Below, piece by piece: positions 56,709 to 64,000 of a stretch of DNA of 64,000 nucleotides (position 1 is the first letter of the stretch; every line of letters starts with the position of its first letter). Under the pieces are notes generated by a model. The model was not told where the DNA came from. It saw only the letters and a program-made list of their open reading frames with translations, and did not search any database. Source of the DNA: Methylobacterium cerastii (lineage in GTDB: Bacteria; Pseudomonadota; Alphaproteobacteria; Rhizobiales; Beijerinckiaceae); assembly GCF_022179125.1 (NCBI RefSeq), contig NZ_BPQG01000010.1, forward strand, positions 1 to 64,000. Direction: 5' to 3'. The translations under genes were made by a program, and so were the position numbers.

Positions 56709-57641
56709 TCAGGTCTGCTGATTCCGACGGGGACGGACGGTCCAGCGCTCGAAGGTTGAGGCCGGATCGTCGCCCGCGGGCTCCTGCGGCGGCTGCTGGA
56801 TCGCCGCGCCGAGTGCCTGCGACAGGCTCTCGATCACGTCGTCGATCCGCGCGTCCTGCGGCTGGGCCTCGGCGGCGTGCTCAGGCTCGGCCGACGCGAC
56901 ATGTGCCGGCGCCGGGGCGGGCTCGGGTTCGGACGCGACCGGCTCCGGGGCCGCGGGCTCGGGAGTGGGCGGCGCCTCGACGACGGGCGCGGCGGCAACT
57001 GCCGCTGCTACAGCCGGCGCGCCGGAACCCGCGATCCGCCGCAGCGCGTCGACGACGCCGTCCTTCTCGGCCGGCTTGTCGCCGGTCCGCGCATTCGCGC
57101 CGTAGCGGCCGAAGCCGAAGCGGGGCTCGATCAGATCGAGGACGGCGTCGAGCGCCGCGTTGCTCAGGCCGATCTCGCCCGTGGACGGAATGCCCTGGAG
57201 CGCCAGCGCTTGGCGATCGAACGTGGCGTCGTCCGTCACGTCACGGCCGAACCAAGCCGGGGCGCTGAAGGCCGCGGCCTCGCCGGGCTCGTCGAAGCTC
57301 ACGCTGACCAGATCGAGGCTGCCCGGGCTGACGTAGCGGTCGATGATCGCCTCCTTCGCGCCGAGCGACACCGCGGTGCGGTCGTAGGCGGCCTTGCCGG
57401 AGCAGACGTCGAGCAGCGCGTCGCCGTGGGCGCGGGGAACGTCGGTCCGCTCCTCGGCGGCCGCACCCTGTGCATCCTTGGTCACCAGGACGAGGTGGCA
57501 TTGCTGCCCGTCGACCCGGACGAACGAGGTCCGCCCGCCCTGGGGTGCAAAGTAGCCTTCGGTGATCCGGCCGCCGCCGCGCTCCTTGCGGATCAGACGC
57601 ACCAGGGCCGGTGCCACGAGAAACCGCCGGACGACGCTCAT
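56709..57641 (-). CDS. Degenerate CYTH-like domain protein with a Pro/Glu/Ala tail
   Basis: This encodes 310 residues starting MSVVRRFLVAPALVR. The N-terminal 170 residues follow the CYTH order (RRFLV, ITEGYFAPQGG, AIIDRYVSPGSLDLVSVSFDEPGEAAAF, APAWFGRDVTDD), but the charged EXEXK signature is missing (VRRFL in its place), so triphosphate hydrolysis is doubtful. Residues about 215-280 are almost only Pro, Glu, Ala and Val, and a short helix (IDDVIESLSQALGAAI) ends it. The role is unknown. Confidence 0.6.
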   Translation of the reverse strand: MSVVRRFLVAPALVRLIRKERGGGRITEGYFAPQGGRTSFVRVDGQQCHLVLVTKDAQGAAAEERTDVPRAHGDALLDVCSGKAAYDRTAVSLGAKEAIIDRYVSPGSLDLVSVSFDEPGEAAAFSAPAWFGRDVTDDATFDRQALALQGIPSTGEIGLSNAALDAVLDLIEPRFGFGRYGANARTGDKPAEKDGVVDALRRIAGSGAPAVAAAVAAAPVVEAPPTPEPAAPEPVASEPEPAPAPAHVASAEPEHAAEAQPQDARIDDVIESLSQALGAAIQQPPQEPAGDDPASTFERWTVRPRRNQQT

Positions 57642-57901
57642 ACTCAACCTCTGCTCAAGGACGCTCCGGCGACCGCCGGAGATGCCGCCCGTACTGCTTC
57701 GTGCGGCGAAGACCGCAGGGGAGGCCGGGCGAAGCGTTAAAACGCTTGGCCGTCCCGCGCGTCGATCCCGCCGGCGCGTGCCTGTCGTCCGCCAAGGAAA
57801 GGGCCTTCGCCGCCCGTCGATCCGCTTAGGGACTAAGCAAAAAGCCGACGAAATCAAGACCGCGACGCCGCAAGACCTTGGATGACGCTTGTTATCCTAC
57901 C

Positions 57902-58333
<432 letters not shown>

Positions 58334-58395
58334 CGTATCCTCCGCTTGTGGATGTCGGCGCGATATGGGGCCGGGCGGCCGCGCCTGCGAGCCGG

Positions 58396-59580
58396 TCACG
58401 CCGCCGCGCCGACGGTGTCGGCCATGCGCGCCTCGCGCTCGCCGAGCGGCAGGGCGGGTCCCGTGGTGGTGTCCTGACCGGTCTGATGCTCGATCTCGGC
58501 GTTGATCTCGCCGCCGAGCAGCACGATCGTGGAGGAGATCCAGATCCAGGTCATGAAGCCGATCACGGCGCCCAGCGAGCCGTAGGTCTCGTTGTAATTG
58601 CCGAAGCTGGAGACGTACCAGGAGAATAGCAGCGAGGCCACGAGCCAGAGCAGGCCCGCCACGACGCTGCCGACCCCGACCCAACGCCAGCGGGCGCGCT
58701 CGCGGCTCGGGCCGTAGCGATAGAGCAGCGACAGGCCGCCGAGCAGCACGACCACCAGCGCAGGCCAGCGCAGGGCCGCGACATACCAGGCACCCTCGCT
58801 GAGACCGATGAAGTTGAACACCACCGGCAGCACCACGATCGAGCCGAGCGCGAAGATCGTGAACACCAGGGCGCCGACGGTGAAGGTGAGCGAGCGCAGG
58901 TTCAGCATGACGAAGCTGCGCTTCTCCTGCTCCTCGTAGACGACGTTCAGCGCGTCGAACATCGCCTTCATCGCGGCGTTCGCGCTCCACAACGACAGCA
59001 CAAGGCTGGTGAAGAACGTCAACCCGAGGGTGCCGCCGCCCTTGGCGGCGATCCGCTTGACCTGGTCGCCGATGATCTCGATCGCACCCGAGGGTAGCAC
59101 GCCCTGCAAGCTGGCGAGGTGATCGTTGATGACGTTCACGTCGGCGAAGAGCCCGTAGCAGGAGACGAGCGCCGCCACCGCCGGAAACAGCGACAGCAGG
59201 GTGTAGAAGGTGACGCCTGCGGCGACCGACAGCACGCGGTCCTTGTTGAACTCGAGGAACGTGCGAACCGCGACGTCCTTCCAGCCGGCGGCCGTGATCT
59301 GGGTGGGATCGGTGGCGGCCCGACCGCGCTCGGGCTGGGTGTCGGCGACGCGCTGCGCCGACCGGCCGGAATGCGACCGGGCGCCGGCCTGCCCGTTCGG
59401 CGCGACCCGCTGCTGCGGCCGCGGCTCGAAAGCTGGATCCGCGGTGGCAGTCGCCTCCGGCATGCCCTTCCGCGTCTGCGCCGCCACGAGGGCGATCAGC
59501 GCCGAACCCAGCATCAGCATCCAGACGACCGACCCGTCCTCCGACGACGCGCTGCGGGGACCGGGGGAAGGCGTAGGCAT
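58396..59580 (-). CDS. YihY/BrkB family membrane protein
   Basis: This encodes 394 residues. An N-terminal extension of about 110 residues carries one membrane helix ([16 protein letters not shown]) and a disordered linker. The YihY domain follows with six helices: [42 protein letters not shown], and [15 protein letters not shown]. The old ribonuclease BN name is wrong for this family; its function is unknown. An EcfG promoter match precedes it. Confidence 0.9.
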   Translation of the reverse strand: MPTPSPGPRSASSEDGSVVWMLMLGSALIALVAAQTRKGMPEATATADPAFEPRPQQRVAPNGQAGARSHSGRSAQRVADTQPERGRAATDPTQITAAGWKDVAVRTFLEFNKDRVLSVAAGVTFYTLLSLFPAVAALVSCYGLFADVNVINDHLASLQGVLPSGAIEIIGDQVKRIAAKGGGTLGLTFFTSLVLSLWSANAAMKAMFDALNVVYEEQEKRSFVMLNLRSLTFTVGALVFTIFALGSIVVLPVVFNFIGLSEGAWYVAALRWPALVVVLLGGLSLLYRYGPSRERARWRWVGVGSVVAGLLWLVASLLFSWYVSSFGNYNETYGSLGAVIGFMTWIWISSTIVLLGGEINAEIEHQTGQDTTTGPALPLGEREARMADTVGAAA

Positions 59581-59622
59581 GCTGAGAGAACCCGGGCGCG
59601 AACAGCCGCGTTTCCCCGCTAG

Positions 59623-59647
59623 AACGTCGTATGTCAGGGAGCGTTCC
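59623..59647 (-). promoter_or_regulatory. EcfG promoter candidate upstream of the BrkB gene
   Basis: Minus strand: GGAAC (59647-59643), exactly 16 bases, CGTT (59626-59623), a full match to the general-stress consensus. Transcription would start near 59615, about 35 bases before the ATG at 59580. Confidence 0.65.
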
Positions 59648-59835
59648 CCGTCGGACGGTTCCGTACACACGACATTGTATCGCCTCGTCGGCGATCGGGG
59701 AGCGCGATGGTTTCGGTTTTCCAGGCGTTGTCCGGAAGACGCGTCCGTGTCGATCAATGGGAATCGCGATTACGGAGCCTGTTCGGCACTCCAATGCTCC
59801 GTGTGCCGCCTCCGGCGGCGCCGAGGTTCGGCCTC

Positions 59836-59883
59836 GCAAAAGTCCTTTTGCATTAGGGATCGGTCGGCCGGCCGACCGATCCC
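59836..59883 (-). terminator. Two adjacent palindromes, likely terminator of the gene at 59901
   Basis: A perfect 28-bp palindrome (59856-59883, GGGATCGGTCGG meeting its inverse) is followed on the minus strand by a 16-base inverted repeat GCAAAAGTCCTTTTGC (59836-59851). They lie 18 bases past the stop at 59901. The rest of the 320-base gap 59581-59900 holds the EcfG promoter and no gene. Confidence 0.55.
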
Positions 59884-59900
59884 ACGGGGCGAACCCGCTC

Positions 59901-60176
59901 TCAGCGGGTGGGCGCGCTGGTGCCCTTGCCGGATGCGCCCGGCGTCGAGCCGGCGCCGGCATCGTTGGCGCCGGTGCTGTTGGACGTGCCGGAGCGGCTC
60001 TTGTCGCCGGTGGTCGGCCCGCTGCCTGCCGCGCCCGAGGACGAGCCCGCGCCGGCATCGTTCGGGCCTGTGCTGTTCATGGTGCCGGATTTGGTGGTGC
60101 CCGAACCACCCTCGGCGGCAAGGGCGACCGATCCGAGGAGCAGCGTTCCGGCGAGGGCGAGCGTGAGCGCTTTCAT
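59901..60176 (-). CDS. Small secreted Ser/Gly/Thr-rich protein, 91 aa
   Basis: A signal peptide ([20 protein letters not shown]) is followed by about 70 residues of Gly, Ser, Thr and Ala with an internal repeat: [16 protein letters not shown] and [21 protein letters not shown] lies upstream of the ATG, and an EcfG-like promoter precedes it. Low-complexity secreted proteins like this are common in Methylobacterium; the role is unknown. Confidence 0.7.
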   Translation of the reverse strand: MKALTLALAGTLLLGSVALAAEGGSGTTKSGTMNSTGPNDAGAGSSSGAAGSGPTTGDKSRSGTSNSTGANDAGAGSTPGASGKGTSAPTR

Positions 60177-60217
60177 GGCGTTTCTCCCTAGTGGTTGGCG
60201 TGATGCACGCTTCGACC

Positions 60218-60242
60218 AACCCAGGGTAGGATGCGACGTTCC
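60218..60242 (-). promoter_or_regulatory. EcfG-like promoter of the Ser/Gly-rich protein gene
   Basis: Minus strand: GGAAC (60242-60238), 17 bases, GTT (60220-60218), that is GGAAC-N16-GGTT. The start codon at 60176 lies about 42 bases beyond. Confidence 0.5.
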
Positions 60243-60276
60243 GGCACGAGACCGGATTCGATCTTAGGCGCCGCGC

Positions 60277-60786
60277 TCAAGCGCTGAGCGCCGGCTCGCG
60301 GGGGACGACGGCGTAGTCGGCCGCCTGCAGCCGCACCATGGTCTCGGTCGCCATGTCGGCCAAGGCCTGCAGGCGTCCGACCGTGCCGTCGTCGAGTTCG
60401 ACCCAGGCGCTCCAGTAGGCGCCGAGCGCGGCCGAGGGCTCCGGCGAGCCGATCGGCATCATTACGAGGCTGCGCATCGAGGCGGACTGGTACGCCGCGA
60501 CAGGAAGGCGAGTATCTGCTTCGATGTCGTGGATGACCGCCATCTGCCGATTCAGCATCACCCAACCGGAGATGCACGCCTCCAGGCGGAACCGACGCCC
60601 GCGCCAGAGCGGGCGGATCGCGTCCTCGGCGACGTAGTGGCAGAAGTCGCCGTCCCGCAGCACCACGGCGATCCCGTCGGACTCCGCGATAGAACGCGCC
60701 GTCTCGCGCAGGGCCACAACCAAGCCGGGCATGTCGGAAACGGTGAGCAGTCGGGCTCGAGCCTCGTCGAGGCGTGCATCCGTCAT
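60277..60786 (-). CDS. GAF-domain protein, 169 aa
   Basis: The ATG at 60786 opens MTDARLDEARARLL; the frame reaches 60969 but without a better start. The whole protein fits one GAF domain: DMPGLVVALRETARSIAESDGIAVVLRDGDFCHYVAED, RRFRLEACISGWVM, DTRLPVAAYQSASMRSLVMMPIG. GAF domains sense small molecules or light. There is no output domain, so it would act through a partner; no kinase or cyclase is adjacent. The upstream 317-base gap to 61103 holds a 9-C run (61054-61062) and no gene. Confidence 0.8.
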   Translation of the reverse strand: MTDARLDEARARLLTVSDMPGLVVALRETARSIAESDGIAVVLRDGDFCHYVAEDAIRPLWRGRRFRLEACISGWVMLNRQMAVIHDIEADTRLPVAAYQSASMRSLVMMPIGSPEPSAALGAYWSAWVELDDGTVGRLQALADMATETMVRLQAADYAVVPREPALSA

Positions 60787-61103
60787 CGCGCCAAAACCCA
60801 TTAGGCCTGCTACCCCCGAGCACGCGAAACGCGGCCCTTCGGCCTGAAGAACGCGGAAGCTCACGAAAGCGCCCTTCGAAAGTTCAAGAGATTTGTTGCG
60901 GGATGGTGTCGCGAACGCCGGTGCAGAAGCCGACCGACCGGCGGCATTCGCGAGCGTCCACCGCGGCAAGTCGCGCTCTCTCTGTTCGAGATCGAGGAAC
61001 GCGTCGAGCGAAGCCTATGATGCAACCTGCGACTACGTAGCCGTACCTCGCAACCCCCCCCCTCGGTGTACGTAGCAGGCGGTTCCCACGGTAGGTGCGT
61101 CGG

Positions 61104-61346
61104 ATGCCGCTGTTCTACATCGACCTTCACGATGGAACGAATTTCGTTCGCGACACCCAGGGCTTCGACCTGCCCGACATCACGGCGGCGCAAGCCAGGT
61201 TGGTCCAGGTGATGCGGCGGGTGGCGCAACTACTCGATGCGGTCACCGACCGCCAGGACTACCTCGCGATCGTCCGGGACCAGAACGGCAAGGTCGTTTT
61301 GCGCGCCACCCTGACGCTCGATCTCGAAGAGGTCGGGTCAGTGTGA
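61104..61346 (+). CDS. DUF6894-type small protein, 80 aa
   Basis: Starting at the ATG at 61104 (MPLFYIDLHDGTNFVRDTQG), it matches a very common small family of Hyphomicrobiales (FFDLxDGxxxxRDxxGxxL). It continues with a helix (AAQARLVQVMRRVAQLL) and a last strand pair (YLAIVRDQNGKVVLRATL). Function unknown. A GTG three codons upstream is the alternative start. Confidence 0.8.
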   Translation: MPLFYIDLHDGTNFVRDTQGFDLPDITAAQARLVQVMRRVAQLLDAVTDRQDYLAIVRDQNGKVVLRATLTLDLEEVGSV

Positions 61347-61381
61347 GCGCCGGGACGCGGTCGCTGGTGAGCAGGTTGGCG

Positions 61382-61458
61382 TGGCGACCCCGGAAGGGCT
61401 CGAACCTTCGACCTGCCGCTTAGAAGGCGGCTGCTCTATCCAGCTGAGCTACGGAGTC
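61382..61458 (-). tRNA. tRNA-Arg (anticodon TCT)
   Basis: On the minus strand: acceptor GACTCCG/CGGGGTC (one G-T pair), D arm GCTCAGCTGGATAGAGC, anticodon stem GCCGC/GCGGC with loop CTTCTAA (anticodon TCT), T arm AGGTTCGAGCCCT, discriminator G and an encoded CCA. Confidence 0.96.
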
Positions 61459-61517
61459 AGGGGTGCCAGCGACGGTATGAGCCATGGGTGCACCGTGCGG
61501 TCAACCCTGCGCGGCGT

Positions 61518-61943
61518 TCAGGCGCCGCGTGCGGCTTCGACCTTGGCGAGCTCGACGGCCGCGCGCAGTTCGATGTCGGCGATCAGCCCGTCGAGGCGCG
61601 GGTCGCCGCAGGACTCGGCGCGTTCGGAGAGGCGGCCGGCAATGGTAAGGAGTTCGTGGGTCGCGACCCGGCCGGACAGGAGCGAGGCCTTGAGCCGGTC
61701 GAGCCCGTCGAGCAGGTCGTGGCCCCGCCTGGCCGAACGGCGGCGGCGCTCGTGTGGGGTGTCGGGCTGGCCCTGCAGCATCAACATCGCGTCGAGGCCG
61801 GCAAGCGTGGCCGTGGCGCCCGTGCCGGCGCTGCGTTGCGCGCCCGGCCCGGCGCCGACCTGGAAGCTCGGACCGGATTCGCCCTTGCGCGTGCCCCCGA
61901 CGGAGGTCGTCCCCACGGCCCCCGGACGGTTCTCGACGCGCAT
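61518..61943 (-). CDS. fliX: FliX, flagellar assembly regulator
   Basis: This encodes 141 residues. The C-terminal helical part (HDLLDGLDRLKASLLSG, then LTIAGRLSERAESCGDPRLDGLIADIELRAAVELAKVEA) matches FliX, which in Caulobacter controls the sigma54 activator FlbD in step with flagellar assembly. It is divergent from flgI, as in Caulobacter, and the flgI start has a sigma54-type promoter. Confidence 0.88.
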   Translation of the reverse strand: MRVENRPGAVGTTSVGGTRKGESGPSFQVGAGPGAQRSAGTGATATLAGLDAMLMLQGQPDTPHERRRRSARRGHDLLDGLDRLKASLLSGRVATHELLTIAGRLSERAESCGDPRLDGLIADIELRAAVELAKVEAARGA

Positions 61944-62129
61944 CGCTTCGTTGATTCCTGTGGGCCGGTAGCGCCCGACTCGACCTTCCGGTCAGCAGGG
62001 TTAACGCCGGGTAAATGCCTCGGCAGAACCTGCCGGGTCGGCAGGAAACGCGAGGGACGCGAGCGCCCCAGGCCAGGCTTCGTTCTCAGAAAATCGTATC
62101 ATATCAATGGCTTAGATTTTCCGCGGAGG

Positions 62130-62145
62130 TGGCACGGCGCTGGCA
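62130..62145 (+). promoter_or_regulatory. Sigma54-type promoter upstream of flgI
   Basis: TGGCAC (62130-62135), 5 bases, TGGCA (62141-62145) has the invariant GG and GC at the right spacing of the -24/-12 consensus TGGCAC-N5-TTGCA. Transcription would begin near 62155, so the ATG there is a poor start and the one at 62182 is preferred for flgI. Confidence 0.6.
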
Positions 62146-62181
62146 GGATACCGGATGTCCGCAACTCCAACGAAGCCCGGC

Positions 62182-63312
62182 ATGCCCAAGCGCCACGCCC
62201 AGATCCGCGAAATCCTGCGCCTCGTCCTGGCGGTCGCCCTGCTCGTGCTCGGCGGCAGCTCGGCGATGGCGCTGTCGCGGGTGAAGGATCTCGCGCAGAT
62301 CGAGGGCGTGCGCGCCAACCAGCTCGTCGGCTACGGCATCGTCGTCGGCCTCAACGGCACCGGCGACACCCTCAACAACATCCCCTTCACCAAGCAGTCG
62401 CTGCAGGCGATGCTGGAGCGCCTCGGCGTCAACACCCGCGGCGCCACCATGCGCACGCAGAACCTCGCCGCAGTGATGGTCACGGCGAGCCTGCCGCCCT
62501 TCGCAGCACAGGGCACGCGCATCGACGTCACGGTCTCGTCGCTCGGCGACGCGAAGTCCCTGCAGGGTGGCACCCTCCTCGTCACGCCGCTGCTCGGCGC
62601 CGACGGCGAGGTGTATGCCCTAGCGCAGGGCTCGGTCGCCATCGCCGGCTTCTCGGCGGAGGGCGACGCCGCCAAGATCACCCGCGGCGTCCCCACCAAC
62701 GGGCGCATCGCCAACGGCGCCAACATCGAGCGTGAGATCGCGTTCAAGCTTACCGACGCGCGCTCCCTGCGCCTGTCGCTGCGTAACCCCGACTTCACCA
62801 CCTCGAAGCGGATCGCGGCCGCGATCAACGACTTCATGGGCTCGGACACCGCCGAGCCGACCGATCCGGCCACGGTCACGATCCAGATCCCGGCCAAGTA
62901 CAACGGCAACATGATCCGGCTCATCACCGAGATCGAGCAGCTCAAGGTCGAGCCGGACCAGACCGCGCGGGTCGTGGTCGACGAGCGATCCGGCATCATC
63001 GTCATGGGCCGCGACGTGCGCGTCTCCACGGTGGCGATCGCCCAGGGCAACCTCACCGTCACCATCACCGAGCAGCCGCAGGTGAGCCAGCCTGCCCCAC
63101 TCTCGAACGGCCGCACGGCAGTGGTGCCTCGCACCGGCGTCAAGGTCGACACCGGGGACGGCAACAAGCTCGCCCTGGTCAAGGAGGGCGTGACGCTGCG
63201 CGACCTCGTCGACGGCCTCAACGCCCTCGGCGTCGGTCCCCGCGACCTGATCTCGATCCTGCAGGCGATCAAGGCCGCGGGCGCGCTGCAGGCCGACATC
63301 GAGCTGATGTGA
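62182..63312 (+). CDS. flgI: Flagellar P-ring protein FlgI
   Basis: This encodes 376 residues from the ATG at 62182; an in-frame ATG at 62155 coincides with the predicted transcription start. A signal peptide (ILRLVLAVALLVLGGSSAMA) is followed by RVKDLAQIEGVRANQLVGYG, VGLNGTGD, NVAAVMVTASLPPFA-type sequence and the C-terminal LVDGLNALGVGPRDLISILQAIKAAGAL, all typical. It forms the periplasmic ring around the flagellar rod. Confidence 0.97.
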   Translation: MPKRHAQIREILRLVLAVALLVLGGSSAMALSRVKDLAQIEGVRANQLVGYGIVVGLNGTGDTLNNIPFTKQSLQAMLERLGVNTRGATMRTQNLAAVMVTASLPPFAAQGTRIDVTVSSLGDAKSLQGGTLLVTPLLGADGEVYALAQGSVAIAGFSAEGDAAKITRGVPTNGRIANGANIEREIAFKLTDARSLRLSLRNPDFTTSKRIAAAINDFMGSDTAEPTDPATVTIQIPAKYNGNMIRLITEIEQLKVEPDQTARVVVDERSGIIVMGRDVRVSTVAIAQGNLTVTITEQPQVSQPAPLSNGRTAVVPRTGVKVDTGDGNKLALVKEGVTLRDLVDGLNALGVGPRDLISILQAIKAAGALQADIELM

Positions 63313-63347
63313 TGACCTACGTCCACCCGAACCGGAGAACCTAGACC

Positions 63348-63728
63348 ATGCTGCCACTCGCAACCTTCGCGGTCTCCGCCGCCGTCGGCGTCGGCAAAGC
63401 CATCACCGGCGCCATCGCCGAAACCGCCTCGAAGACGGCGCAGGCCTCGACGGAGGCGGCTTCCAAGAAGGCCCGCAAGACCGCCAACGACTTCGAGTCG
63501 ATGTTCCTCGAATCGTCTCTCGACCGGCTGACCCAGTCGGAGGGGACCGACGGCCCGCTCGGCGAGAACGGCACCGGCGGCGGCGTCTACCGCTCGATGC
63601 TGACCAAGGAATATGCCGGCCAGATCATGAAGAGCGGCGGCGTCGGCATCGCCAACCAGGTGTTCTCCGAGATGATGAAGATGCAGGGCGGCGCCGGCGC
63701 CGTCGCGGGGGCCGGCCGTGCAGCTTGA
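63348..63728 (+). CDS. flgJ: FlgJ-type rod-binding protein (N-terminal domain only)
   Basis: This encodes 126 residues. After an Ala-rich N-terminus comes the rod-binding motif NDFESMFLESSLDRL, then VYRSMLTKEYAGQIMKSGGVGIANQVFSEMM. The muramidase domain of enteric FlgJ is absent, as is usual in alphaproteobacteria (the CheL/FlgJ form). It lies 35 bases after flgI and overlaps the next gene by 11 bases. Confidence 0.9.
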   Translation: MLPLATFAVSAAVGVGKAITGAIAETASKTAQASTEAASKKARKTANDFESMFLESSLDRLTQSEGTDGPLGENGTGGGVYRSMLTKEYAGQIMKSGGVGIANQVFSEMMKMQGGAGAVAGAGRAA

Positions 63729-64000
63729 TCCCTCCTTCCGGGTCGCCGACCGCGCCGGTGCCGACGCGCTGGTCGGCGCGGTGATGTCGACCATGCAGGC
63801 GCTGGAGGCGGTGCTCGCGGCCGAGACCGGCCATGTCCGCGTCGGGCGCCTGCGCGAGGGCCTCGCGGAGGCCGAGGCCAAGGCGGCGCTCGCCGGGGCC
63901 TACCTCCAGGGGCTCGAGGTGGCCAAGGCCAACGCGGTCGCGCTCGCGCGCTTCGCGCCGGCCGGCGTCGAGCTGCTGAAGGGCGCCCACCGCCGCTTCA
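63718..64000 (+). CDS. FlgN/FlbY-like flagellar protein, cut by window edge
   Basis: A GTG at 63718 overlaps the flgJ stop and opens VQLDPSFRVADRAGADALVG; 94 residues are visible before the window ends. The sequence is helical (LEAVLAAETGHVRVGRLREGL, YLQGLEVAKANAVALARFAP). Position after flgI-flgJ suggests a FlgN-type chaperone or Caulobacter FlbY counterpart; the family call rests mainly on context. Confidence 0.65.
   Translation, partial: MQLDPSFRVADRAGADALVGAVMSTMQALEAVLAAETGHVRVGRLREGLAEAEAKAALAGAYLQGLEVAKANAVALARFAPAGVELLKGAHRRF

Overview
The window comes from a very GC-rich alphaproteobacterium of the order Hyphomicrobiales, most likely Methylobacterium or Methylorubrum. The signs are a formaldehyde-activating-enzyme (Fae) paralogue, an imuA-imuB-dnaE2 SOS mutagenesis cassette behind a GTTC-N7-GTTC LexA box, divergent fliX/flgI, candidate promoters of the PhyR-EcfG general stress response, and dispersed palindromic repeats of a kind common in this group. 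The genus call is inference; gene order and motifs are read from the sequence.

Bases 1 to about 9829 are accessory DNA that ends against the 3' end of a tRNA-Gly(CCC) gene, the usual target of integrative elements. No integrase or structural phage gene lies in the window, so the element must continue past the left edge. It has a leftward arm (4086 down to 56: a hypothetical protein behind a palindromic operator, a second hypothetical protein, an AAA+ ATPase, three tiny overlapping genes and a small secreted protein) and a rightward arm (4541 to 8536: a small protein, a T4 Rnl1-type RNA ligase, then a chain of very small genes coupled by ATGA overlaps). Oddities are a 76-bp near-perfect palindrome at the left edge, three tandem GC hairpins between the arms, and an 11-G tract at the right end.

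From 9830 the DNA is core chromosome. Bases 10175-13769 carry maf, yacG, tRNA-Phe, mobA, mrp and a flavin-binding stress protein. Bases 13927-24734 carry pncB, an MmgE/PrpD protein, an AI-2E family permease, a HisN-like phosphatase, an exported protein, the ycjX/ycjF pair and an RBBP9-type hydrolase. Bases 24832-31057 form a stress and osmoprotection block: four small membrane-associated proteins read leftward, then otsA (trehalose-6-phosphate synthase) and glgX (debranching enzyme) read rightward. Bases 31089-37920 carry an orphan histidine-rich ureE, a glycine-zipper lipoprotein, a DjlA-like co-chaperone coupled to an amidase, a TerC-type exporter with a structured leader, and a flavoprotein coupled to a SpeE-like protein.

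Bases 38132-47572 hold a collagen-like secreted protein, the SOS mutasome operon, the Fae paralogue, a lipoprotein and a decayed vapBC toxin-antitoxin pair. Bases 47648-56054 are read leftward: dctA and an overlapping ROK sugar kinase, then a SahR-like ArsR-methyltransferase regulator, metF and metH, which form a methionine/SAM-cycle unit with a 20-bp palindrome over the regulator's start codon. Bases 56189-61346 hold envelope and stress genes (L,D-transpeptidase, CYTH-like protein, msrB, BrkB/YihY, GAF protein). The right end (61382-64000) has tRNA-Arg(TCT) and a flagellar cluster: fliX divergent from flgI, a FlgJ-type rod protein and a FlgN-like gene cut by the window edge.

Four genes or operons scattered through the core carry matches or near matches to the EcfG promoter (GGAAC-N16/17-CGTT) at 27-63 bases from their starts, so a general-stress regulon may run through the window. 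Start codons were chosen by ribosome-binding sites, overlaps and family length where possible. No database search or computed statistic supports any entry.
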